From positions 1-29,147 of the forward strand of contig JAQUPC010000009.1 of the NCBI GenBank assembly GCA_028716765.1: a stretch of DNA of 29,147 nucleotides, written 5' to 3'. Shown piece by piece: positions 1-7,386 of this stretch. The position numbers and the translations under genes were made by a program. Under the pieces are notes generated by a model. The model saw only the letters and a list, made by a program, of their open reading frames with translations. It had not been told where the DNA came from and made no database searches. The stretch's first letter is position 1; every line of letters begins with the position of its first letter. This DNA comes from Alphaproteobacteria bacterium. Lineage in GTDB: Bacteria; Pseudomonadota; Alphaproteobacteria; UBA9219.

Positions 1-242
1 TGGTCGTATTCAGTACCCGGGGAGGTATGGATATTGAGAGTGTCCCCGAAAACGAAGTACACCGCACCGAGTTTGATTACATTAAAGGATTACCACTGTA
101 TGACGCCATTGACCTGGCTGCCGGCGCAGGCGTTCCGAATAAACTGCTGCTTGAAGTGGCCGAGGTAACCTCGAAAGTGGTGGAAGTATTTAAAAAGTAT
201 GATTGCACTATCCTGGATGCAACAAAGATACGCCTCACCTAA
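1..242 (+). pseudogene. 3' remnant of an ATP-grasp acyl-CoA ligase (succinyl-CoA synthetase beta-like), truncated
   Basis: The frame is open from the left window edge to a stop at 240-242, so the ATG at 27 need not be the start. The residues read like the end of the ATP-grasp part of succinyl/malate-CoA ligase beta subunits: a GGMDIE motif (SucC has GGVEIE), then a D-x-x-x-G-x-P-x-Y-like stretch, G-V-P-N-K-L, and a final YDCTILD that matches the place where the family normally reads D-x-x-L-I-E-I-N-P-L. The metal-binding EINP segment and the whole CoA-binding C-terminal half are missing. The frame instead ends a few codons later, inside sequence that encodes the 3' end of the opposite-strand secreted gene. 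I infer truncation by insertion or rearrangement of that gene. Family assignment is from motif memory. Alternative: an unrelated 71-residue protein starting at 27. Confidence 0.5.
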
Positions 243-716
243 CGTATCAGGATTCGCGGGGTTAACGCTGCTGTCACACTTAGTCCCTGGCGCGCGGGCG
301 TAGGCTTCGCCACCGGAGCCGTAACCATCGGGACCAGCGCAAAAACCATATGTACCGACTGAACCCTTAACGGTAAATCCGCTTACCTTACAGGGAGTTC
401 CAACGGGCAGACTTGGGGGTAAGACGGGCGGCCATCCGCTATACAAAGCCAAAGAGTAATCCACATAGCAAGTTCCCCCGCCACCCGACATCGACTTCCA
501 GACATGCGTTCCCGACGGCCCGTCCTTGAGACAAGCGATAAGGTTATAACCAAGATTGTCCATCGTTGTGGCGCCCGGTTGATCGCAAGGCATAGAGAGA
601 CACACGAAAGATGTGCCTATTAAATCAGATGGTTTGCAAACCGCGGCAGCGGCTTCAAAGGCCAAAAACAAAACGCCTATCAAAACAAGGGGGGAAAGAA
701 CAAAACGGGTGCGCAT
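90..716 (-). CDS. Secreted cassette protein A (shared head module, variable tail)
   Basis: About 208 residues. The start at 716 is chosen because a clean GGAGG lies 9 nt upstream; an upstream in-frame ATG at 764 has none. A signal peptide ends near FEAAAAV. The head module reads C-x-x-x-G-A-T-T-M-D-N-L ... LIAC ... WKSMSGGGG. It is followed by a CY-x-DY/L-P-x-G-x-PC/SGFTVKG tail shared with the protein at 2213-2677. The paralogue stops right after SAYLCC; this gene reads through EAYLCC for about 40 further residues on the antisense of the ligase remnant, so its native stop was probably lost at the junction. It lies 114 nt behind the phoH stop on the same strand, with a CtrA-like box in the gap. 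Function unknown; a surface or pilus-tip protein is inferred from the family features. Confidence 0.7.
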   Translation of the reverse strand: MRTRFVLSPLVLIGVLFLAFEAAAAVCKPSDLIGTSFVCLSMPCDQPGATTMDNLGYNLIACLKDGPSGTHVWKSMSGGGGTCYVDYSLALYSGWPPVLPPSLPVGTPCKVSGFTVKGSVGTYGFCAGPDGYGSGGEAYARAPGTKCDSSVNPANPDTLGEAYLCCIQDSAIILFKYFHHFRGYLGHFKQQFIRNACAGSQVNGVIQW

Positions 717-766
717 GGGCTTGGCCTCCATATGGCAGGAACACCCGTCCAATTTGAGCGTCAAAT

Positions 767-782
767 GTTATAAAATGATTAA
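767..782 (-). promoter_or_regulatory. CtrA-like box upstream of cassette protein A
   Basis: On the minus strand the site reads TTAA-N7-ATAAC, one mismatch from the alphaproteobacterial CtrA consensus TTAA-N7-TTAAC. It lies about 50 nt before the start at 716, between phoH and the secreted gene. The other three secreted cassette genes carry the same motif at a similar place. Confidence 0.5.
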
Positions 783-830
783 GACTCTTCCTATGCCCTT
801 GGGCGAGACAAACGGGCCGTCTTAACTTTT

Positions 831-1586
831 CTAAAGAACCCCCAGCATGCTGGCGACCAGAGGGTGGCGCACGATATCGCGGTCGGAAAGCCTTATCACG
901 GCCAGACCCGGCACCGGCTCAAGCTTCCTCGCGATGTCGGCAAGGCCGGACATGCCGTCCAAAAGGTCGCTTTGATCGGGGTCGCCCGTCAGAACCATCG
1001 TCGAGTGCCAGCCGAGCCGCGTCAGAAGCATTTTTATCTGGTTGTAAGTGCAGTTTTGGGCTTCGTCGATCACGACGAAGGCGTTGTTCAGCGTCCGGCC
1101 GCGCATGAAGCCTATAGGGGCGATTTCGATCGCGCCTTCGGCAAGATATTGCTTGAGGCGCTTGCCGCCCAAACGGTCGTTTAGCGCGTCGTAGAGCGGG
1201 CGCAAATAGGGGGCCATTTTCTCCTGAATATCGCCGGGAAGGAAGCCGATGGTCTCGCCCGCTTCGAGCGCGGGGCGCGACAGGACGATGCGGTCGACGC
1301 GGCCCGCTTCAAGCGCTTCCACGGCGGCGCTGATGGCAAGGTAGGTTTTGCCGGTGCCCGCGGGCCCGGCGGCGATGACAAGGCTGTGTTTGGCCATGGC
1401 TTCCAGCAAGGCGGCCTGATTGGCGTTTTGCGGCTTGACCTTGCGGACGTAACTTTGATCGCGGCGCTCGAAGGACGGATCGTTCAAGGGATTCCACGGC
1501 GATCCCGACGGAAACAGCGGTTCGACGTTGTGATGCTTTTCGGCACGAGAGCTGGCGTGTTCAAAACGCGCGCGCCTTTTGGCCAT
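831..1586 (-). CDS. phoH: PhoH-like ATPase
   Basis: 251 residues, matching the PhoH P-loop ATPase/helicase-like family. Walker A is GPAGTGKT at residues 74-81 and Walker B is VVIDEAQN at 171-178, followed by an LTGDPDQSD sensor-like segment and the RLSDRDIVRHPLV C-terminal signature typical of PhoH proteins. The family is cytoplasmic and has been linked to RNA metabolism and phosphate starvation. The protein lacks the long N-terminal domain of PhoH/PhoL forms encoded near ybeY, and no ybeY is next to it, so it is a short stand-alone form. The start at 1586 is preceded by GAGG at suitable spacing. The secreted cassette gene A follows its stop by 114 nt. Confidence 0.88.
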   Translation of the reverse strand: MAKRRARFEHASSRAEKHHNVEPLFPSGSPWNPLNDPSFERRDQSYVRKVKPQNANQAALLEAMAKHSLVIAAGPAGTGKTYLAISAAVEALEAGRVDRIVLSRPALEAGETIGFLPGDIQEKMAPYLRPLYDALNDRLGGKRLKQYLAEGAIEIAPIGFMRGRTLNNAFVVIDEAQNCTYNQIKMLLTRLGWHSTMVLTGDPDQSDLLDGMSGLADIARKLEPVPGLAVIRLSDRDIVRHPLVASMLGVL

Positions 1587-1992
1587 TTGATCCTCGATTC
1601 TGTCCGTTAACGTGCGGACACAGGTTAAGGCTCCCCCAACCGCGGGAGCGCCGGAAACTTTGGCATGAAAATGTGTCGAAAAAGGTCACGAAAGGCGCGG
1701 CGCCGCTTGCGGAGAATATGGAGTGCGATGTCAACGGCGTGCGAATAATTTTGCCTCGCTTTTCCGTTCTTGCCGGGCTTTGCCCGGCGCAAGAGCTTTC
1801 ATTTCTTTCAAGCTCCTGGGATAATCATAAAAGATACAAGGTTAACAACTCGCTAAAAAGCCAAGGTGTTGACGGTATTTATTTGCCACGTCCCACATAT
1901 GGTATTTGTTTTTCCGTCTGCAAGGCCTCACGCTCCGCTTGACTCCTTGCGTCTCTGACCCTAACGTGCGGCCTCTTTCAGAGGATAACGCT
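1587..1992. other. Intergenic region between phoH and rpmJ, no convincing gene
   Basis: About 400 nt separating divergent phoH and rpmJ, which must hold both promoters. A GTG-initiated frame around 1673-1942 exists but has no ribosome binding site, no recognisable protein features and poor codon periodicity, so I do not call it. A TTGACG hexamer at 1869-1874 could be a -35 element for rpmJ, but I see no good -10 at the proper spacing. Confidence 0.4.
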
Positions 1993-2118
1993 ATGAAGAT
2001 CGCCAATTCACTCAAGTCGCTGAAAAAGCGCGACGCGAACTGCAAGGTCGTGAAACGCAAAGGCCGCGTTTACGTCATCAACAAAAAGAACCCCCGCTAC
2101 AAGGCGCGGCAGGGCTGA
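1993..2118 (+). CDS. rpmJ: Large ribosomal subunit protein bL36
   Basis: 41 residues starting [10 protein letters not shown] and ending NPRYKARQG, the zinc-ligand-poor (C-minus) bL36 form common in Alphaproteobacteria. Only one cysteine is visible, so it should not bind zinc. GAGGA 6-8 nt upstream supports the ATG at 1993 rather than the longer open frame from 1906. The last 24-25 nt of the gene with its stop recur exactly at 2730-2754, downstream of the next gene, as expected if the secreted gene between them was inserted at the rpmJ 3' end. Confidence 0.93.
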   Translation: MKIANSLKSLKKRDANCKVVKRKGRVYVINKKNPRYKARQG

Positions 2119-2119
2119 G
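2095..2119 (+). repeat. 25-bp direct repeat, copy 1 (rpmJ 3' end)
   Basis: Starts CGCTACAAGG and ends GGGCTGAG, covering the last seven bL36 codons and the stop. The identical 25 nt occur at 2730-2754, and similarity continues imperfectly for about 12 nt beyond both copies (CCGTTT-CTTT). It flanks the secreted gene at 2213-2677 and has the form of an att-like or target-duplication site. Confidence 0.8.
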
Positions 2120-2147
2120 ATCCGTTTCCTTTCAGGGCGGCGTGGTT

Positions 2148-2163
2148 TTAAGCTTTTCATAAC
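2148..2163 (+). promoter_or_regulatory. CtrA-like box upstream of cassette protein B
   Basis: Reads TTAA-N7-ATAAC, one mismatch from TTAA-N7-TTAAC, 50 nt upstream of the ATG at 2213. The surrounding sequence (TTTTAAGCTTTTC) closely matches the box before cassette protein D at 11922. Confidence 0.5.
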
Positions 2164-2212
2164 ATTTGGCTGGCACACTTGGCAGACGTTTTCCCCTAGC
2201 GGAGGTCCGGCC

Positions 2213-2677
2213 ATGCGTTTTATCCTTGCTCTTGCTGCCCTAATTGCTTTGTTCGCCGTTCATCCGGCCTTCGCTGAGGATACATTTGTGCCAACGATGC
2301 CGTGCGGCACCCTTGGAGCAACACATATGGCGGCGGATAATTCCGGCCTCGTTGTTTGTGCGCTCGTTGCGACCGGAACTGGTGCCACCAGATGCGTGCC
2401 CGACGTAAGCGACTGCGTCTGGAAGTCGATGTCGGGCGGGGGCGGTTCATGCTACAACGATTATGCCTTGGCCCCCAGTCTGCCTCCCGGAAGCCCTTGC
2501 ACGATAAGCGGCTTCACCGTCAAAGGTAATCTGGGGCCAACAGGTTTCTGCATCTGTGACGGAGGCACCGTTATCAGTTCGTGGTTCTTCCGGCCAGCTG
2601 GCGGTGAATGTGCACTAGGGTGTGAAAACCGCGCGTTGGGCGGGGGCAAAAGCGCCTACCTATGCTGTCAGAGCTAA
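2213..2677 (+). CDS. Secreted cassette protein B (shared head module, variable tail)
   Basis: 154 residues with a signal peptide (MRFILALAALIALFAVHPAFA, cut after AFA). The start is supported by GGAGG 9 nt upstream. The head module is PCGTLGATHMAADNSGLVVC ... CVWKSMSGGGG, nearly the same as in proteins A and D. The tail (CYNDYALAP, LPPGSPC, SGFTVKGN, YLCCQS) matches protein A but not C or D. Cysteine-rich and probably disulfide-bonded in the periplasm or at the surface. The gene lies 94 nt behind rpmJ, has a CtrA-like box, and is bounded by the 25-bp repeats, which suggests a mobile single-gene cassette. The head recalls the C...G...L..C...W pattern in IncI PilV tip adhesins, but there is no prepilin peptidase site. 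Function inferred only. Confidence 0.75.
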   Translation: MRFILALAALIALFAVHPAFAEDTFVPTMPCGTLGATHMAADNSGLVVCALVATGTGATRCVPDVSDCVWKSMSGGGGSCYNDYALAPSLPPGSPCTISGFTVKGNLGPTGFCICDGGTVISSWFFRPAGGECALGCENRALGGGKSAYLCCQS

Positions 2678-2729
2678 TGGCATCCTCTTTGTAAAATCTC
2701 TCGACACATCGGATTAGCAATAAGGGCCG

Positions 2730-2754
2730 CGCTACAAGGCGCGGCAGGGCTGAG
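2730..2754 (+). repeat. 25-bp direct repeat, copy 2
   Basis: Exact copy of the rpmJ 3' end at 2095-2119, here outside any gene. Copy 2 is followed by a T-rich stretch (CCCGTTTTCTTTTATTC), so it may be the original rpmJ downstream flank pushed away by insertion of the 635-bp unit carrying the secreted gene. Confidence 0.8.
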
Positions 2755-2843
2755 GCCCGTTTTCTTTTATTCTTCCCGTTTCCATGAGTCGGCGCCGCTA
2801 TGTTCGGCGCGAAACGTTTGCGCGCGCGGCAACCGCAACAAGA

Positions 2844-3827
2844 CTACATGGCCAGCATACAGACAGCGTAGACCGTGAGCGGGCCGAAGCCCGGCAGCCA
2901 TGAGGAATCGGCGACACCCCAGCCCTTATTAAAGCCAAAGCTATCTGACGGCCCGTTGTAATCGATATTTTCCCCCCAATAACTCAAGTAACCTCCTCCG
3001 GAGGCCAGATAACCATCAGGACAGGTTGCTTCGCACCATCCCGTTTCGCAACTGTTTTGCGCCCTCGTTATTTTGGGAGCGTTAACGGGTTTCCATGTCG
3101 CGCCATCGCAACCCTCAAAAGTATTGGTGGTGCTATTGAAATGTATCGTGCCTGCCGTTGCGGCCGCGCAAACTGTACTGTCGTTTCCAACTTTTATGCT
3201 GCCGTTGACGTCGAGCGCGGTTTGCGGCTCCGAAACATTGATCCCGACACGGCCTAGCATGGAGACGGTGAACACAGGATACCATAGCCCGTCAGTACAA
3301 CAGTTATAGGAACCTACGACAAATTTGTCGCTGTGCGCGCCGGGATTGTCGCCGATATTCATGCGCAACTCCGTTATGTCGTAATTGGCATTATACCGCG
3401 CCATCCATAAATAATCCGAGTTATCGCTATCCCATCCCGGTCCGGAAGGGCCGCCTGAAAACATGAGAAAACGCCCATAGTTCGGAAACGCACCCGTATT
3501 GTAGGGGTTGAGTTCGCCAAGGCGAAGATTTCCGCCCGTAATTTGTAACATGTCGGTCGGCTGTGTGGTGCCAATGCCGACGTTGCCGTTGGGCAGGGCA
3601 TAAACGGGCGCCATCGTTTTCCAGCGCAAGTTTCCTGTCTTGTCTATAAGGCAGGCGAGGAGTGATTTTTGGTCTTTATCCATGGTCGTCAAACCAATCG
3701 TTTCGCAAGACTGGCCAAGGCAAATATCATCATGAGGATTGCAGGGCGTCACGACAGCCGCTGTCGCTAAAGCCGGGAGAGAAAAACCTATAAGAACAAG
3801 GAGGACAAGAGCAGGACGTATGCGCAT
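2844..3827 (-). CDS. Secreted cassette protein C with tail-fibre-like repeats
   Basis: 327 residues. The start at 3827 is chosen because GGGAGG lies just upstream; a longer in-frame start at 3845 exists. A signal peptide ends around ALATAAV. The head module (SCETIGLTTMDKDQKSLLAC ... LRWKTM) is shared with A, B and D. The tail differs: a GNVGIGTTQPTDMLQITGG segment and an RVGIN-EPQTALDVNGSI segment, which are the short repeats common in phage tail fibres and large surface fibre proteins. They are followed by GTIHFNSTTNTFEGCDGATW and a cysteine-rich end (CPDGYLASGGG). I infer an extracellular or pilus-tip protein that binds something outside the cell. It lies 107 nt behind the EAL gene, same strand, with a perfect CtrA-like box between. 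Confidence 0.72.
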   Translation of the reverse strand: MRIRPALVLLVLIGFSLPALATAAVVTPCNPHDDICLGQSCETIGLTTMDKDQKSLLACLIDKTGNLRWKTMAPVYALPNGNVGIGTTQPTDMLQITGGNLRLGELNPYNTGAFPNYGRFLMFSGGPSGPGWDSDNSDYLWMARYNANYDITELRMNIGDNPGAHSDKFVVGSYNCCTDGLWYPVFTVSMLGRVGINVSEPQTALDVNGSIKVGNDSTVCAAATAGTIHFNSTTNTFEGCDGATWKPVNAPKITRAQNSCETGWCEATCPDGYLASGGGYLSYWGENIDYNGPSDSFGFNKGWGVADSSWLPGFGPLTVYAVCMLAM

Positions 3828-3881
3828 AAAAACCTCCCGGGCCATAGGAAAAAAATACCCGTCTATGGTGTCTTTTAAGTC

Positions 3882-3896
3882 TTAATATCAAATTAA
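3882..3896 (-). promoter_or_regulatory. Perfect TTAA-N7-TTAA (CtrA-like) box upstream of cassette protein C
   Basis: Two TTAA half-sites with exactly seven bases between (3882-3885 and 3893-3896), 55 nt before the start at 3827. A third TTAA at 3875-3878 lies just downstream in the gene's direction. Confidence 0.5.
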
Positions 3897-3934
3897 AGAG
3901 CGGTTATGGCGGAAGAGACTAAGAAGAAGGCCCA

Positions 3935-5701
3935 TCACACATGCACGAACGAGGCGACGTGCAGTTGCGCCGGGGTAAGGCTTTCGCCCGTTTGCGAAGC
4001 GGTGCCAAAAAGAGTCCGGGCGCGGCCTTCGGGCGCTTCCGCGCCCTTTAGGTCCAGCCACGGGCGGTCGAGCGACGGGCGGCCGAAATAGTAGCCCTGC
4101 ATCATGTCGACTTTTTCCTGACGCAGCCATTGAGCCACGTCCTCGTTCTCGACGCCTTCCGCGATCGATTTCAGGCCGAGTCCGCGCGCGATCTGAATCA
4201 GCATGCGCACAAGGTGCTGCTGTTCGCTGTTGCCGATCAGGTTCATCAAAAGCTCGCGGTCGATCTTCATGATCGAGAGCGAAAGCGTGCGCAGATGCCG
4301 GATCGACGTCGCGCCCGCGCCGAAATCGTCCAGCGCCACTTGCGCTCCCAGCTTGTTCAGCGATTCAACGAGCCGTTTGGTTTCGCCGACGTCCATAATA
4401 GCGGCGGTTTCCGTAATCTCGATGATCAGGCGCCTGGCGACGTCGGGGCGCGTTGCCAAAATACTTTGGACGTAATCGGGCCAGTCGACTTGCGCGGCGG
4501 TAAGCCCCGACACGTTGACGGCAAGGCTCAGGTCTTTATAGGTTTCGAGTTCGCGCAAGGCCAGATTGAAAACATGGCGGTCGAGTTCCAGCGCCAGCCC
4601 CTGTTGCTCCACGATGGGGATAAACTCCGCCGCCGGCATGATGCTGCCGTCGTCGCGAAGAAGGCGCGCCAGGGCTTCGTAGAACAGGACCCGCCCGGTT
4701 TCGGCTTCAATGATCGGCTGGAAGGCGAGGCGCAGCTTGTCCTGCTTCAAGGCCTGTTTGACGCGTTCGGCGATCTCGAGAACGGCAAGGTTTTCCTGCG
4801 CCCGCGTGGGCGATTCCTGATATTCGATATAGTGGTTGCGGCCGCGCTTGCGGGCTTCGCTCAAGGCCTGCTCGGCGCGGACCATGATTTCATGCGCGTC
4901 TTTGGGCTGGCCCGCCAGATGAACGTTGCCGATTGATAGCGTGATATGCACGGACGCCGTGACGGTCGTGACCGGGCGGTCGCGAAAACTTTGCAGAATG
5001 CGTTCGGCCAGCGGCTGCGCTTCGTGCTTGAGGCCGGGCAGGAGAATGCCGAACATGTCGCCGTAGACGCGGCCCACGATAGCCTTGAGCGGACTCATCT
5101 GGCAGAGCCGCCCGGCGACGCTGGAAAGAAGAATGTCGGCGGCCTTCGTGCCCACGGCTTCGTTGACGAAGGCCATGTTGTCGATGCCGATCACCATATA
5201 GGCGCTCGCCTGCCTGACGTCTTTCGAGCCATCCATGATGCGGTCGATCTGGGCCAGCATGCTCGCGCGGTTAAGCCGTCCCGTAAGGGGATCGCGCTCG
5301 TGCGCAAAATACGTTCCGGGCGTAAAGCGCTGGCGGGGCGCGTCGATAATGCGGAGAAGGCCGCGCTGCCGGACCGGCCTTCCGCTTTCATGATCGGTGG
5401 TGCCGTGTTCGGCAACCCAGACGACGCGGCCGTCGGCCCGCCGCACGCGGTATTCGCGGTCGAAGACGCTGGCGCCGTCGCTGAAGACGAGATAATGGTC
5501 GTCCGGTACGATGACCGCGGCAAGAGACTGGGCGTTATGCGGCGGTTTCTCGCAAGCCTCGCCGAACAACTGCTGCCACGGCCCGAACCAGGCAAGCTGG
5601 TCCGTTTCAAGATCCCAATGATAGCCGACGTGGCCGGACGCGGCGACGATATCCGCGAGCGACGAAACGGGCGAGGGTGGAAGGGTCTTGTCTACTGCCA
5701 T
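3935..5701 (-). CDS. PAS-GGDEF-EAL protein, probable cyclic-di-GMP phosphodiesterase
   Basis: 588 residues. Residues about 20-120 form a PAS fold (FDREYRVRRADGRVVWVAE). Residues about 137-295 form a GGDEF domain whose signature is degenerate (VYGDMF at 212-217 instead of GG[DE]EF), so cyclase activity is unlikely. Residues about 305-565 form an EAL domain with catalytic residues kept: EAL at 342-344, NVS at 396-398, EITE at 428-431, DDFGAG at 458-463, KID at 479-481, EGVE at 515-518 and QGYYFG at 535-540. It should hydrolyse c-di-GMP, perhaps tuned by the PAS domain and by GTP bound at the dead GGDEF. No membrane segment is seen, so it is cytoplasmic. It may control surface structures such as the pili encoded to the right, but nothing in the sequence proves the link. 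Confidence 0.9.
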   Translation of the reverse strand: MAVDKTLPPSPVSSLADIVAASGHVGYHWDLETDQLAWFGPWQQLFGEACEKPPHNAQSLAAVIVPDDHYLVFSDGASVFDREYRVRRADGRVVWVAEHGTTDHESGRPVRQRGLLRIIDAPRQRFTPGTYFAHERDPLTGRLNRASMLAQIDRIMDGSKDVRQASAYMVIGIDNMAFVNEAVGTKAADILLSSVAGRLCQMSPLKAIVGRVYGDMFGILLPGLKHEAQPLAERILQSFRDRPVTTVTASVHITLSIGNVHLAGQPKDAHEIMVRAEQALSEARKRGRNHYIEYQESPTRAQENLAVLEIAERVKQALKQDKLRLAFQPIIEAETGRVLFYEALARLLRDDGSIMPAAEFIPIVEQQGLALELDRHVFNLALRELETYKDLSLAVNVSGLTAAQVDWPDYVQSILATRPDVARRLIIEITETAAIMDVGETKRLVESLNKLGAQVALDDFGAGATSIRHLRTLSLSIMKIDRELLMNLIGNSEQQHLVRMLIQIARGLGLKSIAEGVENEDVAQWLRQEKVDMMQGYYFGRPSLDRPWLDLKGAEAPEGRARTLFGTASQTGESLTPAQLHVASFVHV

Positions 5702-5803
5702 GTTACAATGCCGTTATCCCATGAACCCCAGCACCGCATGATCTTTAAGTAAGACGCCGCGCCCGGAAAGCAATTTCGAAGGGTCAGTGTAGTCCGGCCT
5801 ATC

Positions 5804-5818
5804 TTAATTTTTCCTAAA
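5804..5818 (-). promoter_or_regulatory. Imperfect CtrA-like site upstream of the EAL gene
   Basis: On the minus strand it reads TTTA-N7-TTAAG, one mismatch from TTAA-N7-TTAA, about 100 nt before the EAL gene start. Weaker than the others and could be chance in AT-rich spacer. Confidence 0.25.
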
Positions 5819-5869
5819 ACACCGGCAGGAAAGCGTAGGAATAAAATAAGGCATTAACAGGACGTAAAT

Positions 5870-6070
5870 TTATGCGGCTTCGCGGAAGTGCGTCACGAGG
5901 GCGGACATCCGCATAATCCTGTAAGCTTCAAGCGACGTCCGCGCGCGGCGGCGTAGAATGGCTACATAGGCGCTTCGGGTACAGCCGAGCTGCTGACCGA
6001 TGAAGTTGTTGTCGCGCCAGGCGCGATATTCGCGCAGGGCATGAAGCGCAACATGATAGGCCGCATCCAT
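5870..6070 (-). CDS. Small helical, HTH-like protein
   Basis: 66 residues from the ATG at 6070, which has AAGGA about 9 nt upstream. An in-frame ATG at 6106 would add 12 residues but has no good ribosome binding site. The protein is basic and helical. The segment NNFIGQQLGCTRSAYVAILRRRAR looks like a helix-turn-helix (Q-Q-L-G-C-T turn, then a recognition-like helix), so a small DNA-binding regulator is plausible. I do not recognise the family. It stands alone between the EAL gene and the secreted protein at 6248, with an AT-rich promoter region upstream. Confidence 0.55.
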   Translation of the reverse strand: MDAAYHVALHALREYRAWRDNNFIGQQLGCTRSAYVAILRRRARTSLEAYRIMRMSALVTHFREAA

Positions 6071-6175
6071 TTCTTTAAGTCCTTGATAAGGATAATTATT
6101 TCTCATAACTTAGCCCCATAAAATTTCGTTATAAAAATATTAACATCGGTATAGGGCTAATATATTTGCAAATCG

Positions 6176-6190
6176 TTAATATTGCGTTAC
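6176..6190 (-). promoter_or_regulatory. CtrA-like site upstream of the HTH-like gene
   Basis: Reads TTAA-N7-TTAC on the plus strand, one base from the perfect palindromic spacing, in the AT-rich spacer 106 nt before the start of the small HTH-like gene. Confidence 0.3.
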
Positions 6191-6247
6191 TTATTTTTGG
6201 CAACTTCTTACCCATTATGGGTAGATCGGACCGGAAGACAAGCGATG

Positions 6248-7330
6248 TCAGCGCTGTTTCACATAATCTTCCCTGGCAAGCCCGATGATCGTGCGTTTCA
6301 GCGCGTCGCGGGCGGCTTCGGCTTCGGCCTTGCTGGAAGCAAGCCCTTCGTGCGTGAAAACGGTGAAGCGTCCGGCGGCCGTAAGATAGAACAATAAGGC
6401 CACAACGACGTCTTTGCTTTTTTTGCCGCCCGTTTCCTTCATGTGGCAGGATGCTTCGGCGGCGCGCATTTTAAGCCCGGCATAATCTTCTTCGCGGCCA
6501 ACGCTGGCGCTGAACGCGCCTGAACACTTCTTTTTCAATCCATCGATATGCAGGCCGGCCAGTTCCGTCAGGCTTTTATCCTTCGGCGCAAGGCGCTCGC
6601 GCACGCCGCCCAGAAGTTCGCCGGTTTTCCAGACGTGGTCGGACGGCCTTTTGTCTTCCGGCAGGTTGTTCATGCTCAGAGGCGTAACGTCTTTAAACCC
6701 CGCCGTTGCCAGAAGAACCATCAGCGCTTTCGGCATTTCCATCCCCGGGGCCGCCGTGGGACGTTTTGTCTTTCCCAGGTTTTCCTTGTTGCAATCTTTC
6801 AGGTTGCCCAGAACCGCCGCGAAAGGCGGCAGAGCGAAGGCGACGGTTTTCCCCGAGGCGGAAACGCTCAGGTTCCGGCTGTCCGTCAGGGCTTTCACGA
6901 ACGGCCGGCTGTTGCCCATCTGGAGCAAAAGAGAATTCCCGTCGACGGCCACGGCGCGCACCGAACGCTCGAAACGCGAGACTTGAACTTCTTTCATTTC
7001 CGCCCGGTCCAGAGAGAGGATAAGGTCGTATTGCTTGCCCGTGGAAAATTGCCCGCCCGGAATCGTGAGGCCGAGATTGATCTCGCGCGAAGGCGAAAGG
7101 GCGGCGGTCAGCTTGCGCCCGTCATCGTATGCATGATCGGCAAGGCAAAAGCCGAACGCGCCGTCCGGCTCGAACACGGGCCTCGCCGCCGGGTCGGCGG
7201 CCGAAGCGGGAGCGGCAAGCAAAAAAATGAAGAAAAAGAGAAAAATACTAAATGGGATTCCCGCTTTCGCGGGAATGACGTAAGGGGGCTGCGGGCTTTT
7301 TAAGGCGCAAATGAGTTCGGGCCGAAGCAT
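6248..7330 (-). CDS. Secreted protein of unknown function with a REP palindrome in its 5' end
   Basis: 360 residues if the ATG at 7330 is used; no clear ribosome binding site precedes it and no other ATG lies before the signal sequence. The hydrophobic signal (FSIFLFFFIFLLAAPASAA) is preceded by PYVIPAKAGIP, the well-known translation of a dispersed REP-like palindrome (7257-7276). The true N-terminus is therefore uncertain, and the repeat may have invaded the 5' coding region. The mature part has about 320 residues with four cysteines near FCLADH, LKDCNK, KKCSG and SCHMKE. No domain recognised. The codon pattern is consistent over the whole length, so I trust the gene more than its start. 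Confidence 0.72.
   Translation of the reverse strand: MLRPELICALKSPQPPYVIPAKAGIPFSIFLFFFIFLLAAPASAADPAARPVFEPDGAFGFCLADHAYDDGRKLTAALSPSREINLGLTIPGGQFSTGKQYDLILSLDRAEMKEVQVSRFERSVRAVAVDGNSLLLQMGNSRPFVKALTDSRNLSVSASGKTVAFALPPFAAVLGNLKDCNKENLGKTKRPTAAPGMEMPKALMVLLATAGFKDVTPLSMNNLPEDKRPSDHVWKTGELLGGVRERLAPKDKSLTELAGLHIDGLKKKCSGAFSASVGREEDYAGLKMRAAEASCHMKETGGKKSKDVVVALLFYLTAAGRFTVFTHEGLASSKAEAEAARDALKRTIIGLAREDYVKQR
7257..7276. repeat. REP-like palindrome (8-bp stem, TTTC loop)
   Basis: ATTCCCGC-tttc-GCGGGAAT, a perfect 8-bp stem. It is followed by GACG, as in the dispersed GTCATTCCCGCGAAAGCGGGAAT family. It lies inside the 5' part of the gene at 6248-7330. A relative with one base-pair change is at 14369-14388. 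Confidence 0.75.
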
Positions 7331-7386
7331 AATAACGATTACGCTACCCCGCCCGGAGGGATCAGGGCAAGCCGTTCACAAACACC

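Noticed and set aside
1673..1942. 89-residue GTG frame between phoH and rpmJ
   Set aside because: No ribosome binding site, no domain, composition of spacer.
90..3827. Cassette proteins A-C as true PilV minor pilins of a shufflon
   Set aside because: They have ordinary signal peptides, not prepilin leader sites; no inverted sfx-like repeats and no Rci recombinase are in the window. Only the head pattern is reminiscent.
4130..5752. Long plus-strand open frames opposite the PAS-GGDEF-EAL gene
   Set aside because: They are antisense shadows of a clearly conserved three-domain protein, with no ribosome binding sites or recognisable domains.
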